A stretch of DNA of 64,000 bases from Gordonia spumicola (lineage in GTDB: Bacteria > Actinomycetota > Actinomycetes > Mycobacteriales > Mycobacteriaceae): contig NZ_BJOV01000003.1 in the NCBI RefSeq assembly GCF_009932475.1, forward strand, positions 744,001 to 808,000. Direction: 5' to 3'. The notes beneath the pieces are model-generated. The model did not search any database and was not told the origin of the DNA. It saw only the letters and a list, made by a program, of their open reading frames with translations. Each line of letters starts with the position of its first letter. Positions within the stretch are counted from its first letter, which is position 1. Position numbers and translations under genes: made by a program. Positions 45,654 through 55,214 of this stretch are shown piece by piece.

Positions 45654-48005
45654 TCAGAACAGCGAGCGGACCACATCGGCGGTCGACATGTTCAGGCTGC
45701 CGAAGTCGAGCGAGCCGTTGCCGCCATCCGTGCCGCCGTCGGTCCCGCCGCCGACGGTGACGACCTTCGGTCCCGAGATGGAACCGGCGTAGCCGTCGGT
45801 GCCGGAGTAGGTGGCCGTCACGGTGTGATTGCCCGACGAGGCGAGAGTCGCCGTCGTCTTCGCCTCACCGTTCACGACGGTCACCTCGTGTCCGACCTTG
45901 GCGCCGTCCACGTAGAACTGCACGGTGCCGCCGTTCAGGTCGGCCGGGGTCAGCGTCGCCTTGAACTCGACCTCCGCGCCCTTGTCCACGTTGGTCGGAG
46001 CCGAGACGGTGATCGTCGTCGCCTGGTCGCCCGGGTCCGGAGCGGAGACGACGATCGTCTTCGCGGCCGAGGTCGAACCGTTGAAACCGGTGGTACCGGA
46101 GTACACGGCCGTCACCTGATGGCTGCCCGCGGTGGCGAAGGTGTGCTGGATCGACGCATTGCCGCCGGTCACAGCGGCAGGCGAACCGACATTCGCGCCG
46201 TCGACCTTGAACTGCACCGTGCCGCCGGACGGAGTCGGCGAGACACTCGCCGAGAGCGTCACCGCGTCGCCGGTGAAGGCGGTGCCCGGCGAGGTCACCG
46301 TGGTGTCGGTGTCCTCGTCCGTCGGCGTCGGATCGTTGACCGTGACCGTCTTGGCAGCCGATGTCGAACCGTTGAAACCGGTCGTACCCGAGTACACCGC
46401 GGTCACCTGATGAGCACCCGTCGTCGAGAACGTGTGCTGGATCGACGCGTCACCGCCGGTGACCGCCTTCGGGGTGCCCACATCGTCACCGTCGACCTTG
46501 AACTGCACCGTGCCGCCGGACGGAGTCGGCGAGACGCTGGCCGACAGCGTCACCGCGTCGCCCTTGGTCGCCGTCGAAGGGGCCGACACCGTCACGGTCG
46601 TGTCCTCGTCCGTCGGGGTCGGATCATTCACCGTCACGGTCTTCGCCGCCGACGTCGACGAACCGAAGCCCGTCGAACCCGAGAACGACGCCGTCACCTG
46701 ATGGGAGCCCGTCGCAGCGAACGAGTGCTGAATCGACGCGTTGCCGCCCGTCACCGCGACCGGCGAACCGACCGCGTCGCCGTCGACCTTGAACTGGACG
46801 GTCCCGCCCAGCGGCGTCGGCGACACCGATGCCGACAGGGTCACGGCGTCGCCCTTGGTGGCCGTGCTCGGCGCGGTCAGGGTCGTGGTGGTGTCGATGT
46901 CGACCGGAGTCGGGTCGTTGACGGTCACGGTCTTGGCCGTCGATGTGGAGCCGTTGAAGCCTGCGGCGCCCGAGAACACGGCCGTCACCTGACGGGAGCC
47001 CGTGGCCGCGAAGGAGTGCTGGATCGACGCTGTGCCGCCCGTCACGGCGACCGGCGAACCGACGTCGTCGCCGTCGACCTTGAACTGCACCGTGCCGCCG
47101 CCGGGGTTCGGGGCGACCGACGCCGACAGCGTCACCTCGTCGCCCTTGGTGGCGGTCGCGGGCGCCGACACCGTGGTCGTCGTGTCCTCGTCGACCGGTG
47201 CGGCGGCCTCGATGTCGATCGTCGCCAGCGGACCGCCGCCCGCGTTCAGACCCGAACCTGCCGCGTCGCGTGGGCTGCATCGAGTCGGAGCCCACTGCGT
47301 GCCGAGCAGGCTCGCCTTCGCGAGCTGCGTGCTCCAGTTCTGGTCGGTGTTGTTGTTGCCGGCCGCACCCGCGATGCGAACCGTGGGCGTGATGGTTCCG
47401 CTGGCGCCCGCGGTCATGGTGACGTCGACGGCGGGCAGCCGATAGAAGGTGTCACCGTTGCTGTTGGTCGACCCGTCGAGGTTCTTCTTCGTCTTCGGAA
47501 TGAGGATTCCGCCCTCTGCCTTGAGGTTGGTCGTCGGGCTGTTGCCGATCACCTCGTTGTTTCCGGACAGACGCAAGACCGTTCCAGCGGGATCGACCGA
47601 CCCGGCATCATTCACCCGAAGCACGTTCGGCGCGACGCCGCCGAGGCCGACCCCGGTGCCCGGGACGACCTCCGCGCTCACGAACGTGGCGTTCGAGGGG
47701 ATCGCGAAGTCGGCCTTCAGACGCGAGATGTTCGTCGTCGTCGCACCCGAATCGCTGTTCGGGTACGAACCTGCGATCGGCTGCACGCGGTACGTGAACT
47801 GCTGGCCCGGCGTCACCGACTCGGGAGCCGTGATGGTCACTCCGGCGCCGACCACCTTGGTGACCGTGACAATCGAGCTCGCCGTGCAGAAGTTGGTGAA
47901 GTTCAGCGTCGACGTCGCCGCCTGGGCCGGCGCGGCACCCAGCGTCCCCGCGATCAGCGCGGCGCCGCCCACCAGGGCGGCCACGCGACTGGTTGTCACT
48001 CTCAT
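45654..48005 (-). CDS. Secreted protein with five Ig-like repeats
   Basis: This 783-aa protein has a signal peptide ending at APAQAATS (about 30). A unique N-terminal domain (31-265) has two conserved-looking cysteines, and five bacterial Ig-like repeats follow (about 273-364, 370-461, 467-558, 564-655 and 661-752). Each repeat contains TVQFKVDG or a variant, and the KGD-type turn recurs at residues 287, 384, 481, 578 and 675, a period of exactly 97. A Gly/Asp linker and the short C-terminal SLNMSTADVVRSLF end it. It is likely a cell-surface or adhesive protein. Confidence 0.82.
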   Translation of the reverse strand: MRVTTSRVAALVGGAALIAGTLGAAPAQAATSTLNFTNFCTASSIVTVTKVVGAGVTITAPESVTPGQQFTYRVQPIAGSYPNSDSGATTTNISRLKADFAIPSNATFVSAEVVPGTGVGLGGVAPNVLRVNDAGSVDPAGTVLRLSGNNEVIGNSPTTNLKAEGGILIPKTKKNLDGSTNSNGDTFYRLPAVDVTMTAGASGTITPTVRIAGAAGNNNTDQNWSTQLAKASLLGTQWAPTRCSPRDAAGSGLNAGGGPLATIDIEAAAPVDEDTTTTVSAPATATKGDEVTLSASVAPNPGGGTVQFKVDGDDVGSPVAVTGGTASIQHSFAATGSRQVTAVFSGAAGFNGSTSTAKTVTVNDPTPVDIDTTTTLTAPSTATKGDAVTLSASVSPTPLGGTVQFKVDGDAVGSPVAVTGGNASIQHSFAATGSHQVTASFSGSTGFGSSTSAAKTVTVNDPTPTDEDTTVTVSAPSTATKGDAVTLSASVSPTPSGGTVQFKVDGDDVGTPKAVTGGDASIQHTFSTTGAHQVTAVYSGTTGFNGSTSAAKTVTVNDPTPTDEDTDTTVTSPGTAFTGDAVTLSASVSPTPSGGTVQFKVDGANVGSPAAVTGGNASIQHTFATAGSHQVTAVYSGTTGFNGSTSAAKTIVVSAPDPGDQATTITVSAPTNVDKGAEVEFKATLTPADLNGGTVQFYVDGAKVGHEVTVVNGEAKTTATLASSGNHTVTATYSGTDGYAGSISGPKVVTVGGGTDGGTDGGNGSLDFGSLNMSTADVVRSLF
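45750..47190 (-). repeat. Tandem 291-bp coding repeats (five units)
   Basis: The five Ig-like units are in register at 291 bp (97 codons). Units 1 to 4 are close to each other and the last is more diverged. This is the kind of array that expands or contracts by recombination. Confidence 0.75.
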
Positions 48006-48182
48006 GAAGATCCTTCGTTCAGTTCACCGGAAGATGGATTCCTACATCTATGACAGCGATCACAAATTGAGCCAAGCTGGTGACTCCGACATGGCACGAA
48101 AGCACGACCTCCGACCGGAAACTCGGCAGAAGAACGTCGTCGACACGCTGTTTCCGCGCCGGACTTACGGCAGAGTGGAACC

Positions 48183-48800
48183 GTGCTGATCTCGAAACCG
48201 ATCGCCGAAGGAATACGGGAGGGACGAGTCACCTGCCAGTTCCGCAGATGGGACGAACCGCGGGTGAAAGTCGGATCCACTCAACTCACCTCGGCGGGTC
48301 TCATCCGATTCACTCGCGTAGTGCGGGTGAACGACATCGCGCGAGTCTCCGACCGATCGGCCCGAGCGGCGGGTATGAGGGACGCCGCCGCCCTGCGCAA
48401 GGCGCTCGCACCCAGACCCGCCCGCACACCGTCGCCGCGCGGATCGAAGGGCGGCGACACGATCTACCGGATCACCCTCGAATGGGCCGGCGAAGATCCC
48501 CGACTCGCCCTTCGCGAGACCCTCCCGACCGACGCCGAACTCGCCGACATCGGCACCCGTCTCGCCCGACTGGACAAGCGGACGACCGGCCCGTGGACCC
48601 GCGACATCCTCGAGTGGATCCGCGACAACCCGCACGTCGTCTCCAAGGAACTGGCCGCACTCCGCGACGTCGACCTGCTCCCCATGAAGGCCGACATCCG
48701 CAAGCTCAAAGCCCTCGGGCTCACCATCAGCCACGACGTCGGGTATGAACTGTCGCCCCGCGGCGCGGCGTATCTCGATCATCTCGACTCCGCTCGATGA
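48183..48800 (+). CDS. ASCH/PUA-like domain protein
   Basis: This 205-aa protein starts at GTG 48183. The N-terminal part with ISKPIAEGIREGRVTCQFRR and VKVGSTQLTSAGLIRFTRV resembles an ASCH (PUA-like) RNA-binding domain. The C-terminal half (about 95-205) is helical with a winged-helix look (RDNPHVVSKELAALRDVDLL; KLKALGLTISHDVGYELSPR). This suggests a nucleic-acid-binding regulator or translation-related factor. Its last codons contain a copy of the dispersed TCTCGACTCCGCTCGA repeat. Confidence 0.65.
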   Translation: MLISKPIAEGIREGRVTCQFRRWDEPRVKVGSTQLTSAGLIRFTRVVRVNDIARVSDRSARAAGMRDAAALRKALAPRPARTPSPRGSKGGDTIYRITLEWAGEDPRLALRETLPTDAELADIGTRLARLDKRTTGPWTRDILEWIRDNPHVVSKELAALRDVDLLPMKADIRKLKALGLTISHDVGYELSPRGAAYLDHLDSAR

Positions 48801-48837
48801 GCGGGTCGGAGCAACGCTCGATGACCGGGTAGATCGA

Positions 48838-49815
48838 TCAGCGCTCCGCGAGGTAGAGGGCGCGCGCTTCGCGGGCGTTTCGACCGCGGAGTTCGTGGAG
48901 GACCGACGGCGGGATCTCGACGAACTCGTAGTCGGCGTCGAGGCCGCCCATCGCGACGGCGATCCAGCGGGCGTCGTCCACCTGCATCGTGACCAGAGTG
49001 CCGTCGGCGTGATCGGCGATGTCGGCGTACCTGCCGATGCGCGAACGGACGAGGTCGGGATCGGTGTGGACGACGAGCCGCACCACGTGCTGATCTCGGC
49101 CCGCGCGCAGACTGTTGCGCACGTATCCGGCCGCATCGCCGCCCGGCACCGTGCGCGGGGCGAACCGGCGCTTCTCCGGCCTCGCGTCGGCCAGCCGGTC
49201 CAGCCGGAACGTCCGCCAATCGAGACGGTCGAGGTCGTAGGCGAGCAGGTACCAGCGCCGTCCGACGGGCACCAGCCGCAGCGGCTCCACTCGTCTCCGA
49301 CCCGGCTTCCGTCCGTCTCGGGCGGCGGGCGCGTAGTCGAAGGTCAGCTCGATCGAATCGCGGCACGCGAGCGCGACAGTCGTCAGCGCTTCGGCATCGA
49401 TCGCGGGGGCGTCGGCCTCCCCGGGCAGGGTGACGCTCATGGCCCGGACGGCGTCGGCACGACGACGCAGTTTCGGCGGCAACACCTGCATCACCTTCGC
49501 CAGCGCCCGCACCGACGACTCCGCCAGCCCCGCGGCCGGGCCGGACGCCGCGCTGCGCAGGGCCGCGACGATAGCGACCGCCTCACCCTCGTCCACCACC
49601 AGCGGCGGAAGCGACCCGCCGGGTGCGAGCTGATAGCCCCCTCCCGCGCCCCGGACCGATTCCACGGGATAGCCGAGGTCGCGGAGACGTTCGACGTCGC
49701 GGCGGACCGTCCGTTCGGTGGTCCCGAGACGGTCGGCGAGTTCAGCGGCCGCCCACAGGCGGTGTGCCTGCAGGAGTGCGAGCAGCTTCAGCGTCCGCGT
49801 CGTCGTATCGGCCAT
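48838..49815 (-). CDS. WYL-domain DeoR-type transcription regulator
   Basis: This 325-aa protein starts with a winged helix (about 5-60: LLALLQAHRLWAAAELADRL; TTERTVRRDVERLRDLGYPV). A WYL domain (about 140-215) includes RRVEPLRLVPVGRRWYLLAY, and a C-terminal WCX extension follows. ATG 49815 is chosen because the helix-turn-helix begins just after it. It is divergent from an MFS exporter, and a GGACAG/CTGTCC repeat lies between, so it is probably a local regulator of that exporter. Confidence 0.88.
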   Translation of the reverse strand: MADTTTRTLKLLALLQAHRLWAAAELADRLGTTERTVRRDVERLRDLGYPVESVRGAGGGYQLAPGGSLPPLVVDEGEAVAIVAALRSAASGPAAGLAESSVRALAKVMQVLPPKLRRRADAVRAMSVTLPGEADAPAIDAEALTTVALACRDSIELTFDYAPAARDGRKPGRRRVEPLRLVPVGRRWYLLAYDLDRLDWRTFRLDRLADARPEKRRFAPRTVPGGDAAGYVRNSLRAGRDQHVVRLVVHTDPDLVRSRIGRYADIADHADGTLVTMQVDDARWIAVAMGGLDADYEFVEIPPSVLHELRGRNAREARALYLAER

Positions 49816-49834
49816 GCGTCGATTCTCGCGCATA

Positions 49835-49889
49835 TAGCGGACAGAAATCGACCGGAAACATCGCGCACCGTAGCGGACAGTTCCTGTCC
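49835..49889. promoter_or_regulatory. Operator candidates between WYL regulator and exporter
   Basis: The 10-mer TAGCGGACAG occurs at 49835-49844 and 49871-49880. The second copy forms an inverted repeat GGACAG-TTC-CTGTCC (49875-49889). The arrangement in the divergent promoter fits binding sites of the WYL regulator. Confidence 0.55.
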
Positions 49890-49946
49890 ACATTGGTTCG
49901 TAACGTCATCGGTGACCGAACGATCACCCCTGGCAGGAGCACTGAC

Positions 49947-51380
49947 GTGACCACCACACTCGACGGCCCGTCGCCCACCGCGACCGACGACGCCCGACCA
50001 TCCATCAGCGGACGAGCACGGACGATCGCCCTGATCTGCCTGCTCGCCGCGTCGTTCATGGAACTCATGGACGCGACCGTCGTCAACGTCGCGCTGCACA
50101 CGATGCAGACCGACCTCGGAGCGTCGGCGGCCGCCCTGCAGTGGGTGGTCGCAGGCTATCCCCTGGCCTACGCGATCGGCCTCATCCTCGGCGCCCGACT
50201 CGGCGACGCCTACGGACGCCGACGCCTCTTCGTACTCGGTCTCATCGGTTTCGGCGTCACGTCGCTGGCATGCGGTCTGGCCGCCGATCCGACCCAGCTC
50301 GTCGTCTTCCGGATCCTGCAGGGCGCGACCGCGGCGCTGATGGTCCCGCAGGTCCTCACCAACATCCAGGTCCTCTATCCGCCTGCCGAGCGCGGCCGGG
50401 CGATGGGCCTGTTCACGTCGATCATCGGTGTCGCGGCAGTGACCGGGCCGGTGCTCGGCGCCGTCATCACCGACGGCGACTGGTTCGACCTCTCGTGGCG
50501 TCCGGCGTTTCTGATCAACGTCCCGATCGCCGTCGTCGCCGTTCTCGCCGCCCGGGTGTTCATCCCGGAGACGCGAGCCGACCGTCCGGCGCCCATCACG
50601 CTCGGCTCGGTCGCGCTGCTCGGCGGCTCGCTCGCGGCGATCATGGCTCCGATCACCCTCGGCCCGGAGAACGATTGGCCTGCATGGGGATTCGTCCTGA
50701 TGGCGCTCGGCGTGATCGGACTCGTCGCCTTCGGCGCTCGACAGGTGATCACCGAACGCAACGGGTCGGTCCCGATGGTCCCGCCGTCGGTGTTCGCCAC
50801 CGCGTCATTCCGGTCGGGCCTCGCGGCGTTCGCCGCACTGTCGATCCCGACCGGCGGATACTTCCTGGTCCAGTCCCTGCACGTTCAGTTGTCGCACGGC
50901 TGGTCGGTGCTGCACACCGGCCTGATGTGGATCCCGTTCTCGATCGCCGTCCCGATCGCGGCAGGACTCTCCGCCACCGTCCTGGCCGCCAGGTTCGGCA
51001 AGCACGTCCTGCAGGCCGGAGCAGCCGTCCTCGTCACCGGCATGACGTCGATGATCGTCGCCGACCAGTCCGCGCACCCGGCGTTCTGGTTCGCGGTGGC
51101 GCTCGCCGTCGCGGGCCTCGGGTTCGGCCTGATCGTCGGCGCCGCGGGCCTGCTCGTGCTCAACGACGTCCCCGTCGAGCACGCCGGAGCGGCGTCGGGC
51201 GTCTTCAACACGGTCCAAGCGTTGTCGGTGGCCGTCGGAGCGGCCGTGATCGGCACCGTTTACAGCACCGGATCGTCGATCGACGAGTCGTACCGCACCG
51301 CGATGCTCGTGATGATCGGCCTCGTCGCCCTCGGCGCGGTGATCGCTCAGGCCATGCCCAAGGCATCCCGAGCGGTGTAG
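49947..51380 (+). CDS. DHA2-family MFS exporter under WYL regulator
   Basis: This 477-aa protein has fourteen predicted membrane helices, with FMELMDATVVNVALHTMQTD as helix 1, motif A GARLGDAYGRRRLFVLG and motif C GVAAVTGPVLGAVI. Start GTG 49947 has AGGAG eight bases before it. Its WYL neighbour and the repeat between them suggest inducible expression. Substrates are unknown. It belongs to the same subfamily type as the exporter at 40.5 kb but is clearly a different gene. Confidence 0.88.
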   Translation: MTTTLDGPSPTATDDARPSISGRARTIALICLLAASFMELMDATVVNVALHTMQTDLGASAAALQWVVAGYPLAYAIGLILGARLGDAYGRRRLFVLGLIGFGVTSLACGLAADPTQLVVFRILQGATAALMVPQVLTNIQVLYPPAERGRAMGLFTSIIGVAAVTGPVLGAVITDGDWFDLSWRPAFLINVPIAVVAVLAARVFIPETRADRPAPITLGSVALLGGSLAAIMAPITLGPENDWPAWGFVLMALGVIGLVAFGARQVITERNGSVPMVPPSVFATASFRSGLAAFAALSIPTGGYFLVQSLHVQLSHGWSVLHTGLMWIPFSIAVPIAAGLSATVLAARFGKHVLQAGAAVLVTGMTSMIVADQSAHPAFWFAVALAVAGLGFGLIVGAAGLLVLNDVPVEHAGAASGVFNTVQALSVAVGAAVIGTVYSTGSSIDESYRTAMLVMIGLVALGAVIAQAMPKASRAV

Positions 51381-51386
51381 TCGTAG

Positions 51387-51450
51387 ATGAATCCCCGATA
51401 GCGACATCGGAGGCCGACATCGGCGTCGAACATCGCTATCGGGGATTCAT
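51387..51450. terminator. Long-loop bidirectional terminator
   Basis: Perfect 18-bp arms (51387-51404 with 51433-51450) surround a 28-base loop that has its own short GCCGA/TCGGC pairing. The right arm covers the last codon of the convergent esterase gene. Confidence 0.75.
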
Positions 51451-52523
51451 TCACGTCGGGACGCGGCGTCCATCGCGGCCACCGCAGCGGACGCCATCCG
51501 GTTGACCACCGCGCGGGCGGTCGGACTGATCAATCCCATGTTCGCGAAGCCGTGGATCATGCCGCCCGCGCGCTCGAGCGTGACGTCGACGCCCGCCTTC
51601 TCGAGGGCAGCGGCGAACTCGACGCCCTCGTCGCGCAGCGGGTCGAATCCCGCGACCACCACGTGCGCCGGCGGGAGACCCTCGAGGTCTCCCTTGAGCG
51701 GCGACACGCGCGGATCGTCGACGAGATCACTCGACGGAAGGTACGCGTCGACGAAGAAGTCCATGTCGGCCTTGGTCAGGAACAGGCCGTCGGCGAACTC
51801 GCGGATCGAGTCGCGGGTCACCGACACGTCGGCGACCGGGTAGATCAGCAGCTGCAGGCACGGGATGACGGCGTCGTCGCGAACCTGCTGGGTGACGACG
51901 GCGCTGAGGTTGCCGCCCGCCGAGTCGCCTGCGACGACGATCGCATTCGGGTCGATCCCCCAGCCAGGCGCCTGTTCAACGGCGAACCGGAACGCCGCGA
52001 TCGAGTCGTCGACCGCGGCCGGGAACGGATGCTCCGGAGCCAGTCGGTAGTCGACGGACAGGACGTCGGCCCCGGTCTCGACGGCGAGCGCCCGCACCAG
52101 CGAGTCGTGGCTGCCCCGGCTCCCGATGACGAACCCTCCACCGTGCAGGAAGACGATCAGACCGCGCGGCGTCCCCTCTGCCGCCCGGTAACGAGTGGCC
52201 GGGATCGGGCCGTCGGGCGACCCGATCACGAGGTCCTCTTCGATCGCGAACGGCGCGAACGTCTGCGCCATCGCGGTCGACGTCTGATCCAGGAGCCTGC
52301 GCGAATCGTCGACGCTGCCGTTCATGAGTCCGACACCGGGGAGGTGCCGGGCCGCCGCGGCCACCAACGCCATCTCGGGCGCGAGAGATTCACCGGCTCG
52401 GTTGGTACGCGTGAGCCTCGACAGCGCGTCGAGAACCGGTTGCGGGAGGAGACCTGCGGCGATCAGGGCGGGACGCTCGACCCGGGACCGCAGGGACAGG
52501 CGTACTTGCGTTGCGCGACTCAC
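51447..52523 (-). CDS. Alpha/beta hydrolase, hormone-sensitive-lipase family
   Basis: This 358-aa esterase/lipase has the HSL oxyanion motif VFLHGGGFVIGS and the nucleophile elbow VVAGDSAGGNLSAVV. The acid is probably in VAGFDPLRDEG and the histidine in GGMIHGFANMGLIS. It has no signal peptide and is probably cytoplasmic or membrane-associated, as in the mycobacterial Lip family. GTG 52523 is preferred because a TAAGTT box lies eight bases upstream, and GTG 52541 is also open. It is divergent from murT. Confidence 0.87.
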   Translation of the reverse strand: MSRATQVRLSLRSRVERPALIAAGLLPQPVLDALSRLTRTNRAGESLAPEMALVAAAARHLPGVGLMNGSVDDSRRLLDQTSTAMAQTFAPFAIEEDLVIGSPDGPIPATRYRAAEGTPRGLIVFLHGGGFVIGSRGSHDSLVRALAVETGADVLSVDYRLAPEHPFPAAVDDSIAAFRFAVEQAPGWGIDPNAIVVAGDSAGGNLSAVVTQQVRDDAVIPCLQLLIYPVADVSVTRDSIREFADGLFLTKADMDFFVDAYLPSSDLVDDPRVSPLKGDLEGLPPAHVVVAGFDPLRDEGVEFAAALEKAGVDVTLERAGGMIHGFANMGLISPTARAVVNRMASAAVAAMDAASRRE

Positions 52524-52610
52524 AATCGCCGAACTTACCACTGACCGTTGACAAGGTCACGCGGACGCGGCACCACGCAGCGACTCCCGAGCGTATGGAA
52601 AAATCGTGGG

Positions 52611-53912
52611 ATGCCCTCCGCGTCACGTCTCCCGGTCCGCACTCGCGCCGCACTCGCCGCCGCCGCGTCCGCCCGATGGGCGTCGCGAACCGCGGGTCGA
52701 GGCAAGGGATCGATGATCGGTGGACTCATCGCCGAGAAGATCGACCCGCGGATCATGTCGCGCCTGGCCGCAGGGAAGAAGACGGCACTGATCACCGGCA
52801 CCAACGGCAAGTCGACCACCACCCGCATGACCGCCGCGGCGCTCGCCACCATCGGCGACGTCGCGACCCAGGAGGACGGCGCCAACATGGACGCCGGGAT
52901 CATCGCGACGCTCACGCTGCACCGGCCCGCCCCGCTCGCCGCCCTCGAGGTGGACGAGCTGCACGTGCCGAACGTCGCCGACAACACCTCGCCAGCCGTG
53001 ATCACGATGCTGAACCTGTCGCGCGACCAGCTCGACCGGGTCGGCGAGATCAACGTGATCGAGCGACGCCTGCGCGGCGCGGTCGACGCGCACCCGGAGT
53101 CGACGATCGTCGCCAACTGCGACGACGTGCTCGTCACGTCGGCGGCCTTCGATGGCGGCGACGTCGTGTGGGTCGCCGCTGGCGCGGCGTGGGTCGGCGA
53201 CTCCGTCGGCTGCCCCCGGTCCGGTGAGGCGATCGTCCGCAGCGGCGACGACTGGTATTCGAGCGGCGATGCGTCATTCCGCAGGCCCACGCCCGCCTGG
53301 TGGTTCGACGACGAGAACGTCTACGGCCCCGACGGATTCACCGCTCCGATGACGTTGAGCGTGCCGGGTCGGGCCAACCGCGGCAACGCGACACAAGCGA
53401 TCGCGACGGCCGTGGCGATGGGCGCCGACCCCGCGGCCGCGACGAAGGCCGTCGGAACCGTCGGAGAGGTCGCGGGCCGGTACGGCGTCCAGCAGCTCGG
53501 CGCGCACCGCGTCCGGACGCTGCTCGCGAAGAATCCCGCGGGCTGGCAGGAGGCCCTGTCGATGATCGATCCCGACGCCGACAGTCTGGTGATCGCCGTG
53601 AACGGCCAGGTGCCCGACGGCGAGGACCTGTCGTGGCTGTGGGACGTGCGGTTCGAGGAGTTCGAGAACACGACGGTCGTCGCCTCGGGCGAACGCGCCG
53701 CCGACCTGTCGGTGCGACTGCTGTACGCGGGCGCCGAGCACACCGTGGTCGACGACCCGTTGACCGCGATCACGCAGTGCCCGCCCGGCCGCGTGGAAGT
53801 CTTGGCGAACTACACGGCGTTCCGCGATCTCGCGATCGCGATGACTCGAGCCGGAGCCGGGAGCGTAGCGAGCGGGCCGAGTGTCACAGGCGCGGACGCG
53901 GAGGAGAAGTGA
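52611..53912 (+). CDS. murT: Lipid II isoglutaminyl synthase, MurT subunit
   Basis: This 433-aa Mur-ligase-like ATPase has ITGTNGKSTTTRMTAAALAT (Walker A 63-71). The central domain includes LNLSRDQLDRVGEINVIERR and the C-terminal DUF1727 domain carries LAKNPAGWQEALSMI. With GatD it amidates the D-Glu of lipid II. The cysteine ribbon seen in some MurT proteins is reduced here (GCPRSGEAI). Its stop overlaps the gatD ATG (TGATG). The C-terminal tail (AGAGSVASGPSVTGADAEEK) appears to come from an intergenic-type repeat read through by the gene. Confidence 0.93.
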   Translation: MPSASRLPVRTRAALAAAASARWASRTAGRGKGSMIGGLIAEKIDPRIMSRLAAGKKTALITGTNGKSTTTRMTAAALATIGDVATQEDGANMDAGIIATLTLHRPAPLAALEVDELHVPNVADNTSPAVITMLNLSRDQLDRVGEINVIERRLRGAVDAHPESTIVANCDDVLVTSAAFDGGDVVWVAAGAAWVGDSVGCPRSGEAIVRSGDDWYSSGDASFRRPTPAWWFDDENVYGPDGFTAPMTLSVPGRANRGNATQAIATAVAMGADPAAATKAVGTVGEVAGRYGVQQLGAHRVRTLLAKNPAGWQEALSMIDPDADSLVIAVNGQVPDGEDLSWLWDVRFEEFENTTVVASGERAADLSVRLLYAGAEHTVVDDPLTAITQCPPGRVEVLANYTAFRDLAIAMTRAGAGSVASGPSVTGADAEEK

Positions 53913-54625
53913 TGAGCGAATCGACCCTGCGGATCGGACTCGTCCTGCCCGATGTGATGGGCACCTACGGCGACGGCGGCAACGCGCTGATCCTGCGTCA
54001 ACGTGCGCGGATGCGCGGGTTGGACGCGGAGATCGTCGAGCTGACGTTGGACGGCGACGTCCCCGACTCACTCGACGTCTACACCCTCGGCGGCGCGGAG
54101 GACGCCGCCCAGCGTCTCGCCACGCGTCACCTCACCGACCATCCCGGCCTCCAGCGCGCCGCGGAGAAGGGGACCCCGGTCCTCGCGATCTGCGCCGCCA
54201 TCCAGGTGCTCGGCCACTGGTACGAGACGTCGTCGGGCGAACGGGTGGCCGGCATCAGCATGTTCGACTGCACCACATCGCCGCAGGCCGTCCGCTCGAT
54301 CGGCGAGTTGATCACCGGGCCGCTGCTCGACGGCCTCACCCAGCCGCTGTCGGGGTTCGAGAACCACCGCGGCGGGACCACCCTCGGCCCGGCCGCCAAG
54401 CCGCTCGGGCGTGTGAAGCACGGCATCGGCAACGGCGGCGGCGACGCGATCGAGGGCGTCGTCCAGGGCAGCGTGATCGGCACGTACATGCACGGTCCGC
54501 TCCTGGCCCGGAACCCGGAACTCGCCGACTACCTCCTCGCCAAGGCGACCGGAGCCGACCTGGCTCCCCTCGACCTCCCTCAGGTCGACCGCCTCCGCCG
54601 CGAACGACTCGCCGCCGGTCGCTGA
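53912..54625 (+). CDS. gatD: Lipid II isoglutaminyl synthase, GatD glutaminase subunit
   Basis: This 237-aa class I glutamine amidotransferase releases ammonia from glutamine for MurT. The nucleophile is Cys94 in VLAICAAIQVLG, and the catalytic His lies in GTYMHGPLLARN (about 193). The CobB/CobQ-like start MGTYGDGGNALILRQRAR is typical of GatD. It is coupled to murT. Confidence 0.94.
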   Translation: MSESTLRIGLVLPDVMGTYGDGGNALILRQRARMRGLDAEIVELTLDGDVPDSLDVYTLGGAEDAAQRLATRHLTDHPGLQRAAEKGTPVLAICAAIQVLGHWYETSSGERVAGISMFDCTTSPQAVRSIGELITGPLLDGLTQPLSGFENHRGGTTLGPAAKPLGRVKHGIGNGGGDAIEGVVQGSVIGTYMHGPLLARNPELADYLLAKATGADLAPLDLPQVDRLRRERLAAGR

Positions 54626-54659
54626 TCCTCGCGGGCCGCGGAGGTCTCGACGCCTGGAC

Positions 54660-55214
54660 TCAGGCGCGGACCACCCGGCACCGCTCACGGGTGCGATCGA
54701 CGGCGAACCAGCCCTCCTCGAACTGCTGCCATGCGGCGAGGTTGGCTCGGTCGTGTTCACCGTCTCGTGCGACCGTCCGTTCCAACCGTTCCGCGGCCGA
54801 CGGTCCCTCGACCCAATAGGCGGCTGTCAGCCGATCGGCGACGGACCGACGGGCGGAGGTGACTCCTTCGACGATCAGGATCGGCTGCCACCGCTCCCAC
54901 ACCTGCGGCCCCGTCTCGGGGACGCCGTCGACCCACACGCGCGGCCGGTAGAGGTAGTCCTGGTGTCGCGCGAAGGAGCGCAACACGTCCCGTTCCATCT
55001 CCGGCCACCACGACGCGGGCTCGTCCCACGTGGCGTAGGCGTCGGTGCCGATCAGGACCGAGCGTCGGCCGCGGTCGGCGAGTGCTCGGACGAGTTCGGT
55101 GGCGAATGTGCTCTTCCCCGAGCCGGAGTGGCCGTCGACGGCGATCAGCCCGCTGGTCAGGCCGTCGCGCGCAGCCACCGCGTCGGCGACGTGCGCCCAG
55201 TCAGACGAGGACAC
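54660..55214 (-). CDS. Uridine-kinase-like P-loop kinase
   Basis: This 184-aa protein has a P-loop GHSGSGKST (28-36), then [17 protein letters not shown] and the strand-acid motif [14 protein letters not shown]. The lid-like region [19 protein letters not shown] follows. The type is that of small uridine kinase/phosphoribulokinase-like proteins, but the nucleoside-binding region is short. It overlaps recR by 14 bases and is probably co-transcribed with it. Substrate unknown. Confidence 0.72.
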   Translation of the reverse strand: MSSSDWAHVADAVAARDGLTSGLIAVDGHSGSGKSTFATELVRALADRGRRSVLIGTDAYATWDEPASWWPEMERDVLRSFARHQDYLYRPRVWVDGVPETGPQVWERWQPILIVEGVTSARRSVADRLTAAYWVEGPSAAERLERTVARDGEHDRANLAAWQQFEEGWFAVDRTRERCRVVRA

